NCBI RefSeq assembly: GCF_900110735.1
Contig: NZ_FOET01000004.1
Span: forward strand, 372,001-436,000
Reading direction: 5' to 3'
Source of the DNA: Streptomyces radiopugnans
Lineage (GTDB): Bacteria; Actinomycetota; Actinomycetes; Streptomycetales; Streptomycetaceae
DNA: 64,000 nucleotides
The notes beneath the pieces were generated by a model. That model had not been told where the DNA came from. It saw only the letters and a list, made by a program, of their open reading frames with translations, and did not search any database. The first letter of the stretch is position 1. Each line of letters starts with the position of its first letter. Below, piece by piece: positions 31,921-39,634 of the stretch. The position numbers and the translations under genes were made by a program.

Positions 31921-33247
31921 GCGCCTCGCCGGGCCGGATCGCCGCCGCCACCGCGTCGGCGACCGGCCCGGCCTCGTCCTCGGACAGGGCCGAGACGGTC
32001 AGCCGGACTCCGGGCGGTGAGTCGATCCGGAAGCGGGCCCCGGGGGCGACGGCCCAGCCGGCCCGCAGCAGCCGGGCGACCGCGCCGGTCTCGTCGGGCA
32101 CCGGCACCCACACGTTCATCCCGCTGCGTCCGTGCGCCTCCACACCGCGCGCGGCCAGCGCCTCGATCAGCGCGGTGCGGCGGCGTCCGTAGGAGCCGGC
32201 CACCTCGGCGGGGTCGATCGCCCGGCTCTCCCACAGGGCGGTGACGGTGTGCTGGAGCAGATGGCTGACCCAGCCGGGCCCCAGCCGCTGCCGTCCGCGC
32301 ACCCGGTCGACGGTGACGGCGTCGCCGGTCAGCACGGCCAGCCGCAGGTCGGGACCGTACGCCTTGGCGGTGGAGCGCACCAGCGCCCAGTGGTCGGTCG
32401 GGCCGCCCTCGCCCGCCAGCGGATGCAGGGGCAGATCGACGATGCCGTGTCCGTGGTCGTCCTCGATCAGCAGCACCCGGGGGTGTCCGGCCAGGACGCG
32501 GCGCAGTTCGCGGGCGCGCGGCGCGGAGACCGCGGCGCCGGTCGGGTTCTGGGCCCGGTCGGTGACGACCAGGGCCCGCGCGCCCTGCCGCAGCGCCCGT
32601 TCGACCGCCTGAGGCAGCGGGCCGTCGTCGTCCAGGGCCACCGGGAGCGTCCGCAGGCCCAGCGCCGGGACGAGGTCCAGCAGGCTCCCCCATCCGGGGT
32701 CCTCCACGGCGACCGCGTCGCCGGGTTTCAGATGGGCCGCCAGCACCCGTTCGATGGCGTCCAGCGATCCGGAGGCGGCGGCGACGGGGCCCGGTGGCAC
32801 CGTGTCCGCGTCGAAGGCCGTCCGCGCCAGCCGGACCAGGTCGTCGGTGAGCCCCGGGGCGCCGTAGAGCGTCGGGTGCCGCTCGTGGCGCCGTGCGGCG
32901 GCGGCGAGCGCGGCGTCCAGCGAGGGCAGGAGCGCCGGGTCCGGGTTGCCCGTGGAGATGTCGCGCGCACCCTCGGGCGCCTCGACGCCGATCGCCTCGC
33001 GGGCGGTGGTGGCCGGGCGCGGGCGCACCCGGCTGCCGCGCCGTCCGGCCGTCTCGATCACCCCGCGCTCGCGCAGGGTGCGGTAGGCGGCGGCGACCGT
33101 GTTGGGGTTCACGCCCAACTCCGCCGCCAGTTCCCGCATGGGGGGCAGCGACCGCCCCGGCTCCAACTCCCCCGAGCCGACCCCTTGCTCCACGCTGGCG
33201 GCGATTTCGGCGGCGCGCCGCCCTTCGATCCGATATCCTCCTAGCAC
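31907..33247 (-). CDS. MocR-type regulator (GntR HTH fused to aminotransferase fold)
   Basis: A 446-residue fusion. A GntR-like winged helix (about 1-75, with LPPMRELAAELGVNPNTVAAAYRTL) is joined to a fold-type I aminotransferase domain with VEDPGWGS, NPTG and the PLP-binding Lys in STAKAYGPDLRL. MocR regulators sense PLP or amino compounds. The GTG start has no upstream ribosome binding site; AGGAGG falls inside codons 3-5, so the message may be leaderless. It is divergent from a flavin-reductase-fold gene, and the intervening palindrome at 33259-33270 is a likely operator. Confidence 0.9.
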   Translation of the reverse strand: MLGGYRIEGRRAAEIAASVEQGVGSGELEPGRSLPPMRELAAELGVNPNTVAAAYRTLRERGVIETAGRRGSRVRPRPATTAREAIGVEAPEGARDISTGNPDPALLPSLDAALAAAARRHERHPTLYGAPGLTDDLVRLARTAFDADTVPPGPVAAASGSLDAIERVLAAHLKPGDAVAVEDPGWGSLLDLVPALGLRTLPVALDDDGPLPQAVERALRQGARALVVTDRAQNPTGAAVSAPRARELRRVLAGHPRVLLIEDDHGHGIVDLPLHPLAGEGGPTDHWALVRSTAKAYGPDLRLAVLTGDAVTVDRVRGRQRLGPGWVSHLLQHTVTALWESRAIDPAEVAGSYGRRRTALIEALAARGVEAHGRSGMNVWVPVPDETGAVARLLRAGWAVAPGARFRIDSPPGVRLTVSALSEDEAGPVADAVAAAIRPGEARRYG

Positions 33248-33250
33248 AAA

Positions 33251-33270
33251 GCACAGTATGCACTAGTGCA
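33251..33270. promoter_or_regulatory. Operator-like palindrome between MocR and the oxidase-fold gene
   Basis: TGCACTAGTGCA (33259-33270) is a perfect 12-bp palindrome. Two further GCAC half-sites lie at 33244 and 33251, so up to four related half-sites sit between the divergent genes. Confidence 0.5.
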
Positions 33271-33328
33271 ATAAGAGGGAGCAAGTCGGCGAGCCCGGCC
33301 GCCAACGCATCAGAGGGAGTCGAGAACC

Positions 33329-34009
33329 ATGTCCACCACCGCCCCCGGGGGCGCGTACGCCCCGACCGAGCGCACCGTTCCCACCCGTGGCCGCAAGCGC
33401 GCGGCGTACGACCGCGACCTGGTGCACGCGATCCTCGACGACGGCTGCCTGTGCCACCTCGGCTTCGTCCGCGACGGCGCACCGGTCGTCCTGCCGACGC
33501 TCTACGCCCGGGTCGGCGAGCGCCTGTACGTCCACGGTTCCACCGGTTCCCGGCCGCTGCGGGCGGCGGGCTCCTCCGAGGCGGGGCTGCCCGTCTGCCT
33601 GACGGTGACGCATCTGGACGGGCTGGTGCTGGCCCGCTCCGCCTTCCACCACTCGGTCAACTACCGCTCGGTGGTGGTGCACGGCACCGCGCACCCGGTG
33701 CAGGACCCGGCCGAGCGGGCCACCGCCCTCGACGCCATCGTCGACCAGGCCGTCCCCGGGCGCTCGGCCGACTCGCGTCCGGCGGACGCGCGGGAACTGG
33801 CCGCCACCGCCGTCATAGCCCTGGATCTCGAGGAGGTCTCGGCGAAGGTCCGCACCGGCGGCCCGAACGACGAGCCGGAGGACCTCTCCCTCCCCCACTG
33901 GAGCGGTGTGGTGCCGGTGCGGAGGGCCTACGGCGCTCCCGTGCCGGCCGAGGACATGGCTCCGGGCGCCGCCGTGCCCGGCTACCTCACCGCGCTCACC
34001 GCGCTCTGA
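33329..34009 (+). CDS. Pyridoxamine 5'-phosphate oxidase-like flavin-binding family protein
   Basis: A 226-residue split-barrel protein. After an N-terminal tail it has FVRDGAPVVLPTLYARVGERLYVHGST and SVNYRSVVVHGTAHPV, typical of the FMN-binding PNPOx-like group. It probably acts as a small flavin- or F420-linked oxidoreductase. Being divergent from a MocR regulator, it may be induced by vitamin B6-type or amino-acid signals. No residues specific to true PdxH could be identified, so a role in PLP synthesis is not claimed. Confidence 0.85.
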   Translation: MSTTAPGGAYAPTERTVPTRGRKRAAYDRDLVHAILDDGCLCHLGFVRDGAPVVLPTLYARVGERLYVHGSTGSRPLRAAGSSEAGLPVCLTVTHLDGLVLARSAFHHSVNYRSVVVHGTAHPVQDPAERATALDAIVDQAVPGRSADSRPADARELAATAVIALDLEEVSAKVRTGGPNDEPEDLSLPHWSGVVPVRRAYGAPVPAEDMAPGAAVPGYLTALTAL

Positions 34010-34034
34010 CGGACAGGCCGGGGAACGGGCCGGC

Positions 34035-34071
34035 GGGCGGGCGCGGGCGGAGGGACCGTCCGCGCCCGCCC
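34035..34071. terminator. Bidirectional terminator
   Basis: A 12-bp perfect stem (34035-34046 and 34060-34071) with a 13-nt loop, followed on the plus strand by gtcttt, lies between the converging PNPOx-like and EamA genes. Confidence 0.65.
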
Positions 34072-34091
34072 CGTCTTTCACGCTCCCGCTC

Positions 34092-35183
34092 TCACGCCCC
34101 GGCTCCGCCCCCGACGCCTCCGGTCCCCCCGACGCCCGCGCCCGCGGCCGCCGTGCGGCGCGCACCGGTGGCCAGCCGCGCCTCGGCGATCGCCAGCCCC
34201 GTCACGGCGGCGAGCAGCAGCGCGGTGCCCACGACGGTCGCCGCGGTCAGCCGCTCGCCCAGCAGCACGACGGCGATCACGGCCGCGCTCACCGGCTCGA
34301 TGAGCATGATCACCGAGGCGGTCGCCGACCGTACGACCGCCGCCCCCGCGAAGTACAGCGCGTACGCCAGCGCCGTGGGCACGGCGGCGGTGTACGCCAG
34401 CAGGAGCAGCACCCGCAGCGGGTCCTCCGCGGTGTGCGGCAGCAGCCCCTCGGCCAGCCCCAGCGGCAGCAGGCACACCGCGCCGACGCCGAACGCCCAG
34501 GTGGTGGTGGAGTACGGGTCGCCGCCCCCACCGTTGCGGCCCATCCACCGGGTCAGCAGGGTGATGGCGGCGTAGCCGGAGGCGGACAGCAGCGCGAGGC
34601 CGACGCCCAGCGGCCGCACCGTCGCCGCGTCGCCCCCCAGGCACAGCACCGTCAGGCCGGCCAGCGCGCCGGCCACGGCCGCCAGACCGCCGCGCCCCAG
34701 CCGCTCGCCCATCGTCAGCCGGGCGCCGAGCGCGATCAGCACGGGACCGGCGCCGAGGGTGACGACCGTGCCGACGGCGAGTCCGGTGGCCTGGACCGCG
34801 GCGAAGTAGGCGGTCTGGAAGAGCGTCAGGCCCAGCCCGGTGGCCACGATCCGCCCCACCCGGCGGCGCCGCGGCTCGGGCGCGACCGGAGCCGCGCGAC
34901 CGGAGCGGCCGGTGCGGGCGGTGCGGCGCAGGGGGAGGAACGCCAGCAGCAGGGCGATCCCACCGACGTAGCGCCAGAAGGACAGGGCGATCGGCCCCAG
35001 GTCGCTGGCGCGGTACAGCAGGGCGGCCGCGGCTCCGGCGGTGCCCCAGGCGACTCCGGCGACGGTCAGGTAGAGCAGTCCGCGCCCGACGGACAGGCCG
35101 TCGGCGGGCGCGGAACCGTTTGCGGAATCACCGCTTCCGCCGGTGGGCACGGCGGCGGACAGAGCAGAAGTGGGTTTCGACAC
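34092..35183 (-). CDS. EamA-family (DMT) transporter
   Basis: A 363-residue membrane protein with ten predicted transmembrane segments in two EamA repeats. A hydrophilic N-terminus ([16 protein letters not shown]) precedes the first segment, and the protein ends in a Gly/Ala-rich tail. The GTG at 35183 is preceded by GGAGA at about 9 nt. It is probably a metabolite exporter; substrate unknown. The next gene upstream on the same strand is another EamA member, but a terminator between them suggests separate transcripts. Confidence 0.9.
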   Translation of the reverse strand: MSKPTSALSAAVPTGGSGDSANGSAPADGLSVGRGLLYLTVAGVAWGTAGAAAALLYRASDLGPIALSFWRYVGGIALLLAFLPLRRTARTGRSGRAAPVAPEPRRRRVGRIVATGLGLTLFQTAYFAAVQATGLAVGTVVTLGAGPVLIALGARLTMGERLGRGGLAAVAGALAGLTVLCLGGDAATVRPLGVGLALLSASGYAAITLLTRWMGRNGGGGDPYSTTTWAFGVGAVCLLPLGLAEGLLPHTAEDPLRVLLLLAYTAAVPTALAYALYFAGAAVVRSATASVIMLIEPVSAAVIAVVLLGERLTAATVVGTALLLAAVTGLAIAEARLATGARRTAAAGAGVGGTGGVGGGAGA

Positions 35184-35329
35184 GTGTGAGTTCTCCGCGT
35201 ACGTCGGGAAGCTGTCATGTGGTCCCGTACGCGGGCAGCGATGACCTGCGCGGCGGCGCTGACGCCCCGGCGCGGTACTCCTCGGCGGCCCGCCCTAGAC
35301 GGCGGGCGGGGGCAGCACGGTCGAATGCA

Positions 35330-35353
35330 TGCCCGCACCCTACGGTGCGGGCA
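35330..35353. terminator. Terminator with the EamA stop codon in its loop
   Basis: A perfect 10-bp stem (35330-35339 and 35344-35353) has the stop codon of the second EamA gene (35340-35342) inside its 4-nt loop. Confidence 0.6.
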
Positions 35354-36431
35354 CGTCCCGCGACAACCGCTCCCCCGCGTGCCCTCCCTCACCCGGGGCC
35401 CCGTCGGCGGCCCCCTCCGCCGTCCGCCGCGCGGCCGGGGCCGCGCCGCCCTCCGCGACCGGTGCGGCGGACGGCGCCGCGGGAGTGGCGCGCTGCGCGA
35501 TGAACGCGCCCGCCAGCACCACCGCACCGCCGAACAGCTGGACCGCCGACAGCCGCTCGTCCAGCAGCACCCAGGCCAGCACGGTGGCCACCACCGCCTC
35601 CAGACAGGCCACCACCCCCGCCACCTGCGGCGAGAGCCTGCGCACCGACACCACCCCGGTCAGATAGGCGGCCACGGTGGCCACCAGCACGATCCAGCCC
35701 AGCAGTACGGCCGCGGGCACCTGGACGCCGGCGCCGGACGACCAGACGCCCGCCAGTTCGGCCCGCCCGCCCAGCACCGACCACTCCATCCGCCAGGGCC
35801 GGGCGACGGCGGTGAGCACCAGCGCGCCGACGAGCAGCCCGTAGGCGATGACCCCCAGGGGGTCGGGCGCCCCGCCCTTCCCCGAGTCGCCGGTCCCGTG
35901 GTCGGACAGGACGAAGTACCCGACCTGGCAGCAGGCGGCTCCCAGCGCCAGCAGCAGCCCCCAGACGTCGAAGCCGAGCCCGGCCCAGATCTCCACCACG
36001 CACGCCAGGCCGCCGACCGCGAGCACCACCCCGGCGCCCGCCGCCCGGCTCACCGGGCGGCGCTGGACGAAGCGCACCCAGCCCAGTACCAGCGCGGGCG
36101 CGAGGTACTCCACCAGCAGGGCGACTCCCACCGGGATGCGGGAGATGGCCGCGAAGTAGCACGCCTGCACGCCCGCGACGGCCAGCAGCCCGAACCCGGC
36201 CAGCAGCGCCGGGCGCCGCCGCAGCAGGTCCCGGTGGCGCCAGGCCAGCGGCAGCAGCACCACGGCGGCGCCCGCGACTCTGAGCCAGGTGACGTGCAGG
36301 GGGTCGAGGCCGGCGTTGATCAGCGGCTTGGCCGCCGGACCGGAGCCGCCGAAGGCGACGGCGGAGACGAGGGCGAGGGTGAGGCCGGTGCTCGTCCTCG
36401 AAGGAGCGGACGGGGATGTCGGGGCATGCAC
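35340..36431 (-). CDS. EamA-family (DMT) transporter
   Basis: A 363-residue DMT transporter: ten hydrophobic segments, the PAAKPLINAGLDPLHVTWLR loop after the first, and EYLAPALVLGW near the middle, typical of RhtA-like exporters. The C-terminal 45 residues are a hydrophilic Ala/Gly/Pro-rich tail. The in-frame GTG at 36431 is the best start; there is no clear ribosome binding site. About 20 bp upstream lies a dyad (36451-36466) similar to the operator of the WYL gene at the left end of the window. Confidence 0.88.
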   Translation of the reverse strand: MHAPTSPSAPSRTSTGLTLALVSAVAFGGSGPAAKPLINAGLDPLHVTWLRVAGAAVVLLPLAWRHRDLLRRRPALLAGFGLLAVAGVQACYFAAISRIPVGVALLVEYLAPALVLGWVRFVQRRPVSRAAGAGVVLAVGGLACVVEIWAGLGFDVWGLLLALGAACCQVGYFVLSDHGTGDSGKGGAPDPLGVIAYGLLVGALVLTAVARPWRMEWSVLGGRAELAGVWSSGAGVQVPAAVLLGWIVLVATVAAYLTGVVSVRRLSPQVAGVVACLEAVVATVLAWVLLDERLSAVQLFGGAVVLAGAFIAQRATPAAPSAAPVAEGGAAPAARRTAEGAADGAPGEGGHAGERLSRDVPAP

Positions 36432-36450
36432 CGGCCCATCATGGCAGTAC

Positions 36451-36466
36451 CCGACAGGAGTGTCAG
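36451..36466 (-). promoter_or_regulatory. Imperfect dyad upstream of EamA, similar to the operator at 347-377
   Basis: ccgaca and tgtcag flank ggag; with the adjoining gtac the site closely resembles the core gtacctgacaggagatgtcag of the left-end dyad, with a 4-nt instead of 5-nt spacer. It overlaps the stop of the upstream Clp-like gene. Confidence 0.4.
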
Positions 36467-37083
36467 CGGCTGCGTCCCTGACAGATCCGCAGGGGGCGCA
36501 CCCCGGCGATCCGCGCAGCCGCTCCCACGGGATCGGAGGCGGAGGCACAGGCGGGTGCACAGGCGGAGGCCGCGGAGACAGGGGCGGGGCCGGGGACGGC
36601 ACCCGCGCGGCGCAGCACCTCCACCGCCCGGCAGCATGGATCGGCCAGCAGCGCGTCCAGCAGGTCCGTGCCCTCCACCCGTACGCCGCCCCGCGCCCGC
36701 GCCCGCCGGAGCGCGCCCTCCAGGGCCGCCGCCGCGGCCGGGGAGCAGCCGGGGGCACCGCCCGGGGCGGCGGCCGGCTCGGCCCCGGCCTCACCCGCCG
36801 CGCCCTCCACCGCCCGCTGCCAGCGCAGCCCGTAGCCGATGCTGCGCTGCGCCAGATAGCCGAGGACCCGCGTCAGGCGCGCCGTACCGCCCAGGGCCTC
36901 GCGTACGGCCTGGTCCGACTCGACCAGGCCGTGCAGCAGATGGGCGGTGTCGACATGCCGGTCTCCGGCCCGCCCGGCACGGCGGCGCGCGCTCGACAGC
37001 GCCGCCGCCGGCCCCGGGCCGAGCGCGGCGCAGACCTCCGGTCTCCGGCCGGCCGGGGCCGGGCGGGACGTATGACTGTGCAC
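36463..37083 (-). CDS. Stand-alone Clp N-terminal-domain protein
   Basis: A protein of about 206 residues made of two Clp repeat (N) motifs, visible as SSARRRAGRAGDRHVDTAHLLHGL-like and GVRVEGTDLLDALLADP segments, separated by an Ala/Gly-rich linker. There is no AAA+ domain. Such ClpS/ClpC-N-like proteins may bind Clp substrates or adaptors. The GTG at 37083 is a compromise; a GTG at 37092 is equally possible. It is divergent from the formate dehydrogenase operon and lies just upstream of the EamA gene. Confidence 0.65.
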   Translation of the reverse strand: MHSHTSRPAPAGRRPEVCAALGPGPAAALSSARRRAGRAGDRHVDTAHLLHGLVESDQAVREALGGTARLTRVLGYLAQRSIGYGLRWQRAVEGAAGEAGAEPAAAPGGAPGCSPAAAAALEGALRRARARGGVRVEGTDLLDALLADPCCRAVEVLRRAGAVPGPAPVSAASACAPACASASDPVGAAARIAGVRPLRICQGRSR

Positions 37084-37284
37084 GCTCCCCACCCCATCAC
37101 CCCGCCGGCGCCCGGGCATCCGCGCCGAGGCCCATTCGCGCGTCCCCCCGGGGTCGGGGTGCCCGGCCCGCGGCCTCCTTCTCCGGGCGGAGGAACGGAC
37201 GGTCCCGTTTCGCCCGGCCGTCTTCCGGGGACCCGTGGACAGCACAGCCGCCGACGGGTGCACCGGAAGGGAGACAGCGGCCCC

Positions 37285-38343
37285 ATGACCGACACCGCCG
37301 CACAGACCGGGGACACCGGGCCGTCCACCACGGGGGGCCTGCTCCACGGCGCGCAGCCGGACGTGGCGGGTGCCGCGGGCCACCGCGACCACCCGCAGCG
37401 TGTGGGCTTCTTCACCGACACCTCGATCTGCATCGGATGCAAGGCGTGCGAGGTGGCGTGCAAGGAGTGGAACGCCGTGCCCGAGGACGGCCTGGAGCTG
37501 ACCGGCATGTCCTACGACAACTCCCAGGGGCTGAGCGCCTCCACCTGGAGGCATGTGGCCTTCATCGAGCAGCGCAAACCACTGGGGAGCCAGGAGCCCG
37601 GTGTGGCGCACGGCCCCGTGGGCGGTGCCGGCGGCACGGAGGGCATGGGCGACTTCGACGTCTTCGCCGCCGCGGGGCGCCTGGGCGCCACGGTCCCCGA
37701 TCCGGGCGCCCCGGCGGGGGCCGAGCCGGGCGCCCCCGCCGGCGAGATCTCCCCGCTCGCACCCGACGGGCGCGCCGAACTGCGCTGGCTGATGGCCTCG
37801 GACGTGTGCAAGCACTGCACCCACGCGGCCTGCCTGGACGTGTGCCCCACGGGCTCGCTGTTCCGCACCGAGTTCGGCACCGTCGTCGTCCAGGAGGACA
37901 TCTGCAACGGCTGCGGCTACTGCGTCCCGGCCTGCCCCTACGGGGTGATCGACCAGCGCGAGGGCGACGGCCGCGCCTGGAAGTGCACCCTGTGCTACGA
38001 CCGGCTGGGCGCGGGGATGGAGCCGGCCTGCGCCAAGGCGTGCCCCACCGACTCCATCCAGTTCGGCCCGCTGGACGAGCTGCGGGAGCGGGCCGCCGCC
38101 CGGGTCGCGCAACTGCACGCCGCCGGCGTGCCCGACGCCCGGCTGTACGGCGAGGACCCCGACGACGGCGTCGGCGGCGACGGCGCCTTCTTCCTGCTGC
38201 TGGACGAACCGGAGACCTACGGCCTGCCGCCCGACCCGGTGGTGACCACCCGTGACCTGCCGTCGATGTGGCGGCACGCGGCGGTGGCGGCGGCGGCGAT
38301 GGCCGCCGGGGTGGCCGCCTGCTTCGCGGGGAGGCGCCGGTGA
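37285..38343 (+). CDS. Formate dehydrogenase iron-sulfur (beta) subunit
   Basis: A 352-residue ferredoxin-type electron-transfer subunit with four cluster-binding groups: CIGCKACEVACKEW near 49-62, CKHCTHAACLDVCPTG, CNGCGYCVPACPYG, and a CTLCYDRL...CAKACPTDS pair. It passes electrons from the molybdenum/tungsten subunit to the membrane. A poorly conserved Gly/Ala/Pro insertion separates the first and second groups. One hydrophobic segment at the C-terminus anchors it. No Tat signal is seen, so the enzyme probably faces the cytoplasm. The stop overlaps the next start by 4 nt. Confidence 0.93.
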   Translation: MTDTAAQTGDTGPSTTGGLLHGAQPDVAGAAGHRDHPQRVGFFTDTSICIGCKACEVACKEWNAVPEDGLELTGMSYDNSQGLSASTWRHVAFIEQRKPLGSQEPGVAHGPVGGAGGTEGMGDFDVFAAAGRLGATVPDPGAPAGAEPGAPAGEISPLAPDGRAELRWLMASDVCKHCTHAACLDVCPTGSLFRTEFGTVVVQEDICNGCGYCVPACPYGVIDQREGDGRAWKCTLCYDRLGAGMEPACAKACPTDSIQFGPLDELRERAAARVAQLHAAGVPDARLYGEDPDDGVGGDGAFFLLLDEPETYGLPPDPVVTTRDLPSMWRHAAVAAAAMAAGVAACFAGRRR

Positions 38344-39491
38344 GCGCCCCGGAGCCGAATGTGCCGGAGGCCGGGGCCGGCGGACCGAACGCCCCCGAGG
38401 GCCCCGGAGGCGCGGAGACCGACGGCGAGCGCCCCGGCCGGACGGCCGCGATCGGCCAGGGCGGCGGCCGGCACCGCCGCAGGCGCGGGCGCGGGGAGCG
38501 GCCGGTCGTGCCCGAGGCCGAGTTCACCTCGTACTACGGCCTGCCGATCCTCAACCGGCCGACCTGGAAGACCCTCGACATCGCGGGCTACCTCTTCCTG
38601 GGCGGGCTGGCCGGGGGCTCCTCGCTGCTGGCCGCCGGGGCGCACGCCACCGGGCGCCGCGCCCTGGCCAGGTCGGCGAAGATCGGGGCGCTGGGGGCCA
38701 TCTCCGCCTCCACGGTGGCGCTGATCCACGATCTGGGCCGTCCCGGGCGCTTCTACAACATGCTGCGGGTCGCCAAGCCCACCTCGCCCATGAGCATGGG
38801 TTCCTGGCTCCTGGCCGCCTACGGCCCGCTCGCCGGGGTGTCCGCCGTCACCGAGGTGACCGGCCTCTTCCGGCGCTCCGGTGCCGCGGCCACCGCCGGC
38901 GCGGCGGTGCTGGGCCCGGCCGTCGCCTCCTACACGGCCGTGCTGATCGCCGACACGGCCGTGCCGTCGTGGCACGAGGGCTACCGCGAACTGCCGTTCG
39001 CCTTCACCGGTTCGGGGGTCGCCGCGGCGGCCGGGCTGGGCATGCTCGCCGCTCCCGTGGAGCAGGCCGGCCCGGCTCGCCGCGCCGCCGTCTTCGGGGC
39101 CGCGCTCGAACTGGGCGCCACCGCCGTGATGACCCGCCGTATGGGCCTGGCCGCCGAGCCGCTGGAGCGGGGCAGGCCCGGCGCCCTGATGCGCGTCTCG
39201 AAGGCCCTCACCGCGGCCGGTGCGGCCGCCGGGCTGCTGGCCGGGCGGCGCAGCCGGACGGCCGCGGCCCTCTCGGGCGCGGCCCTGCTGGCCGGTTCGG
39301 CGGCCCTGCGGTTCGGCGTCTTCACGGCGGGCGTGGCCTCCGCGGAGGATCCCAAGTACACGGTCCTGCCCCAGCGCGAACGGCTGCGGGCCCGGTCCCG
39401 GGAGCGCCGCCGCGAGACTTCCGGCGGCGGATCGGGCGGTACCGGCGGAACGGACGGCGGGGGCGGCGAGGACGGTGGACCGGTGGTGTGA
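38340..39491 (+). CDS. NrfD/polysulfide-reductase-type membrane subunit of formate dehydrogenase
   Basis: The 383-residue protein begins with about 60 hydrophilic, Arg/Gly-rich residues, then EFTSYYGLPILNRPTWKTLDIAGYLFLGGLAGGSSLL-type sequence opening about eight transmembrane helices, and ends in a Gly-rich soluble tail. NrfD proteins take electrons from the iron-sulfur subunit to the quinone pool. GTG start with a 4-nt overlap to the beta subunit. A 13-bp hairpin (39557-39586) separates it from the catalytic subunit. Confidence 0.88.
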   Translation: MSAPEPNVPEAGAGGPNAPEGPGGAETDGERPGRTAAIGQGGGRHRRRRGRGERPVVPEAEFTSYYGLPILNRPTWKTLDIAGYLFLGGLAGGSSLLAAGAHATGRRALARSAKIGALGAISASTVALIHDLGRPGRFYNMLRVAKPTSPMSMGSWLLAAYGPLAGVSAVTEVTGLFRRSGAAATAGAAVLGPAVASYTAVLIADTAVPSWHEGYRELPFAFTGSGVAAAAGLGMLAAPVEQAGPARRAAVFGAALELGATAVMTRRMGLAAEPLERGRPGALMRVSKALTAAGAAAGLLAGRRSRTAAALSGAALLAGSAALRFGVFTAGVASAEDPKYTVLPQRERLRARSRERRRETSGGGSGGTGGTDGGGGEDGGPVV

Positions 39492-39556
39492 ACGCCGGTT
39501 CGGCCGGTTTGGCGGGCGCGGCCCCGGGTACCCCGGAAAACCGGTGACAGGGTGGT

Positions 39557-39586
39557 CCGTGCCGCCCCCGGCGGGGGGCGGCACGG
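39557..39586 (+). terminator. Intra-operon hairpin before the formate dehydrogenase alpha gene
   Basis: A perfect 13-bp stem with a 4-nt loop lies 66 nt past the NrfD stop and 48 nt before the alpha-subunit start. It could attenuate or process the message and so set subunit ratio. Whether it terminates is not known. Confidence 0.45.
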
Positions 39587-39634
39587 GCGGTCGCTCCCAG
39601 GACCAGTGGCACGAGTTCAGCGAGGACGGCAGTC

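Noticed and set aside
37084..38277. Long minus-strand extension of the Clp N-like frame across the iron-sulfur subunit
   Set aside because: Antisense to a strongly supported Fe-S protein; only the part before 37083 shows Clp repeats.
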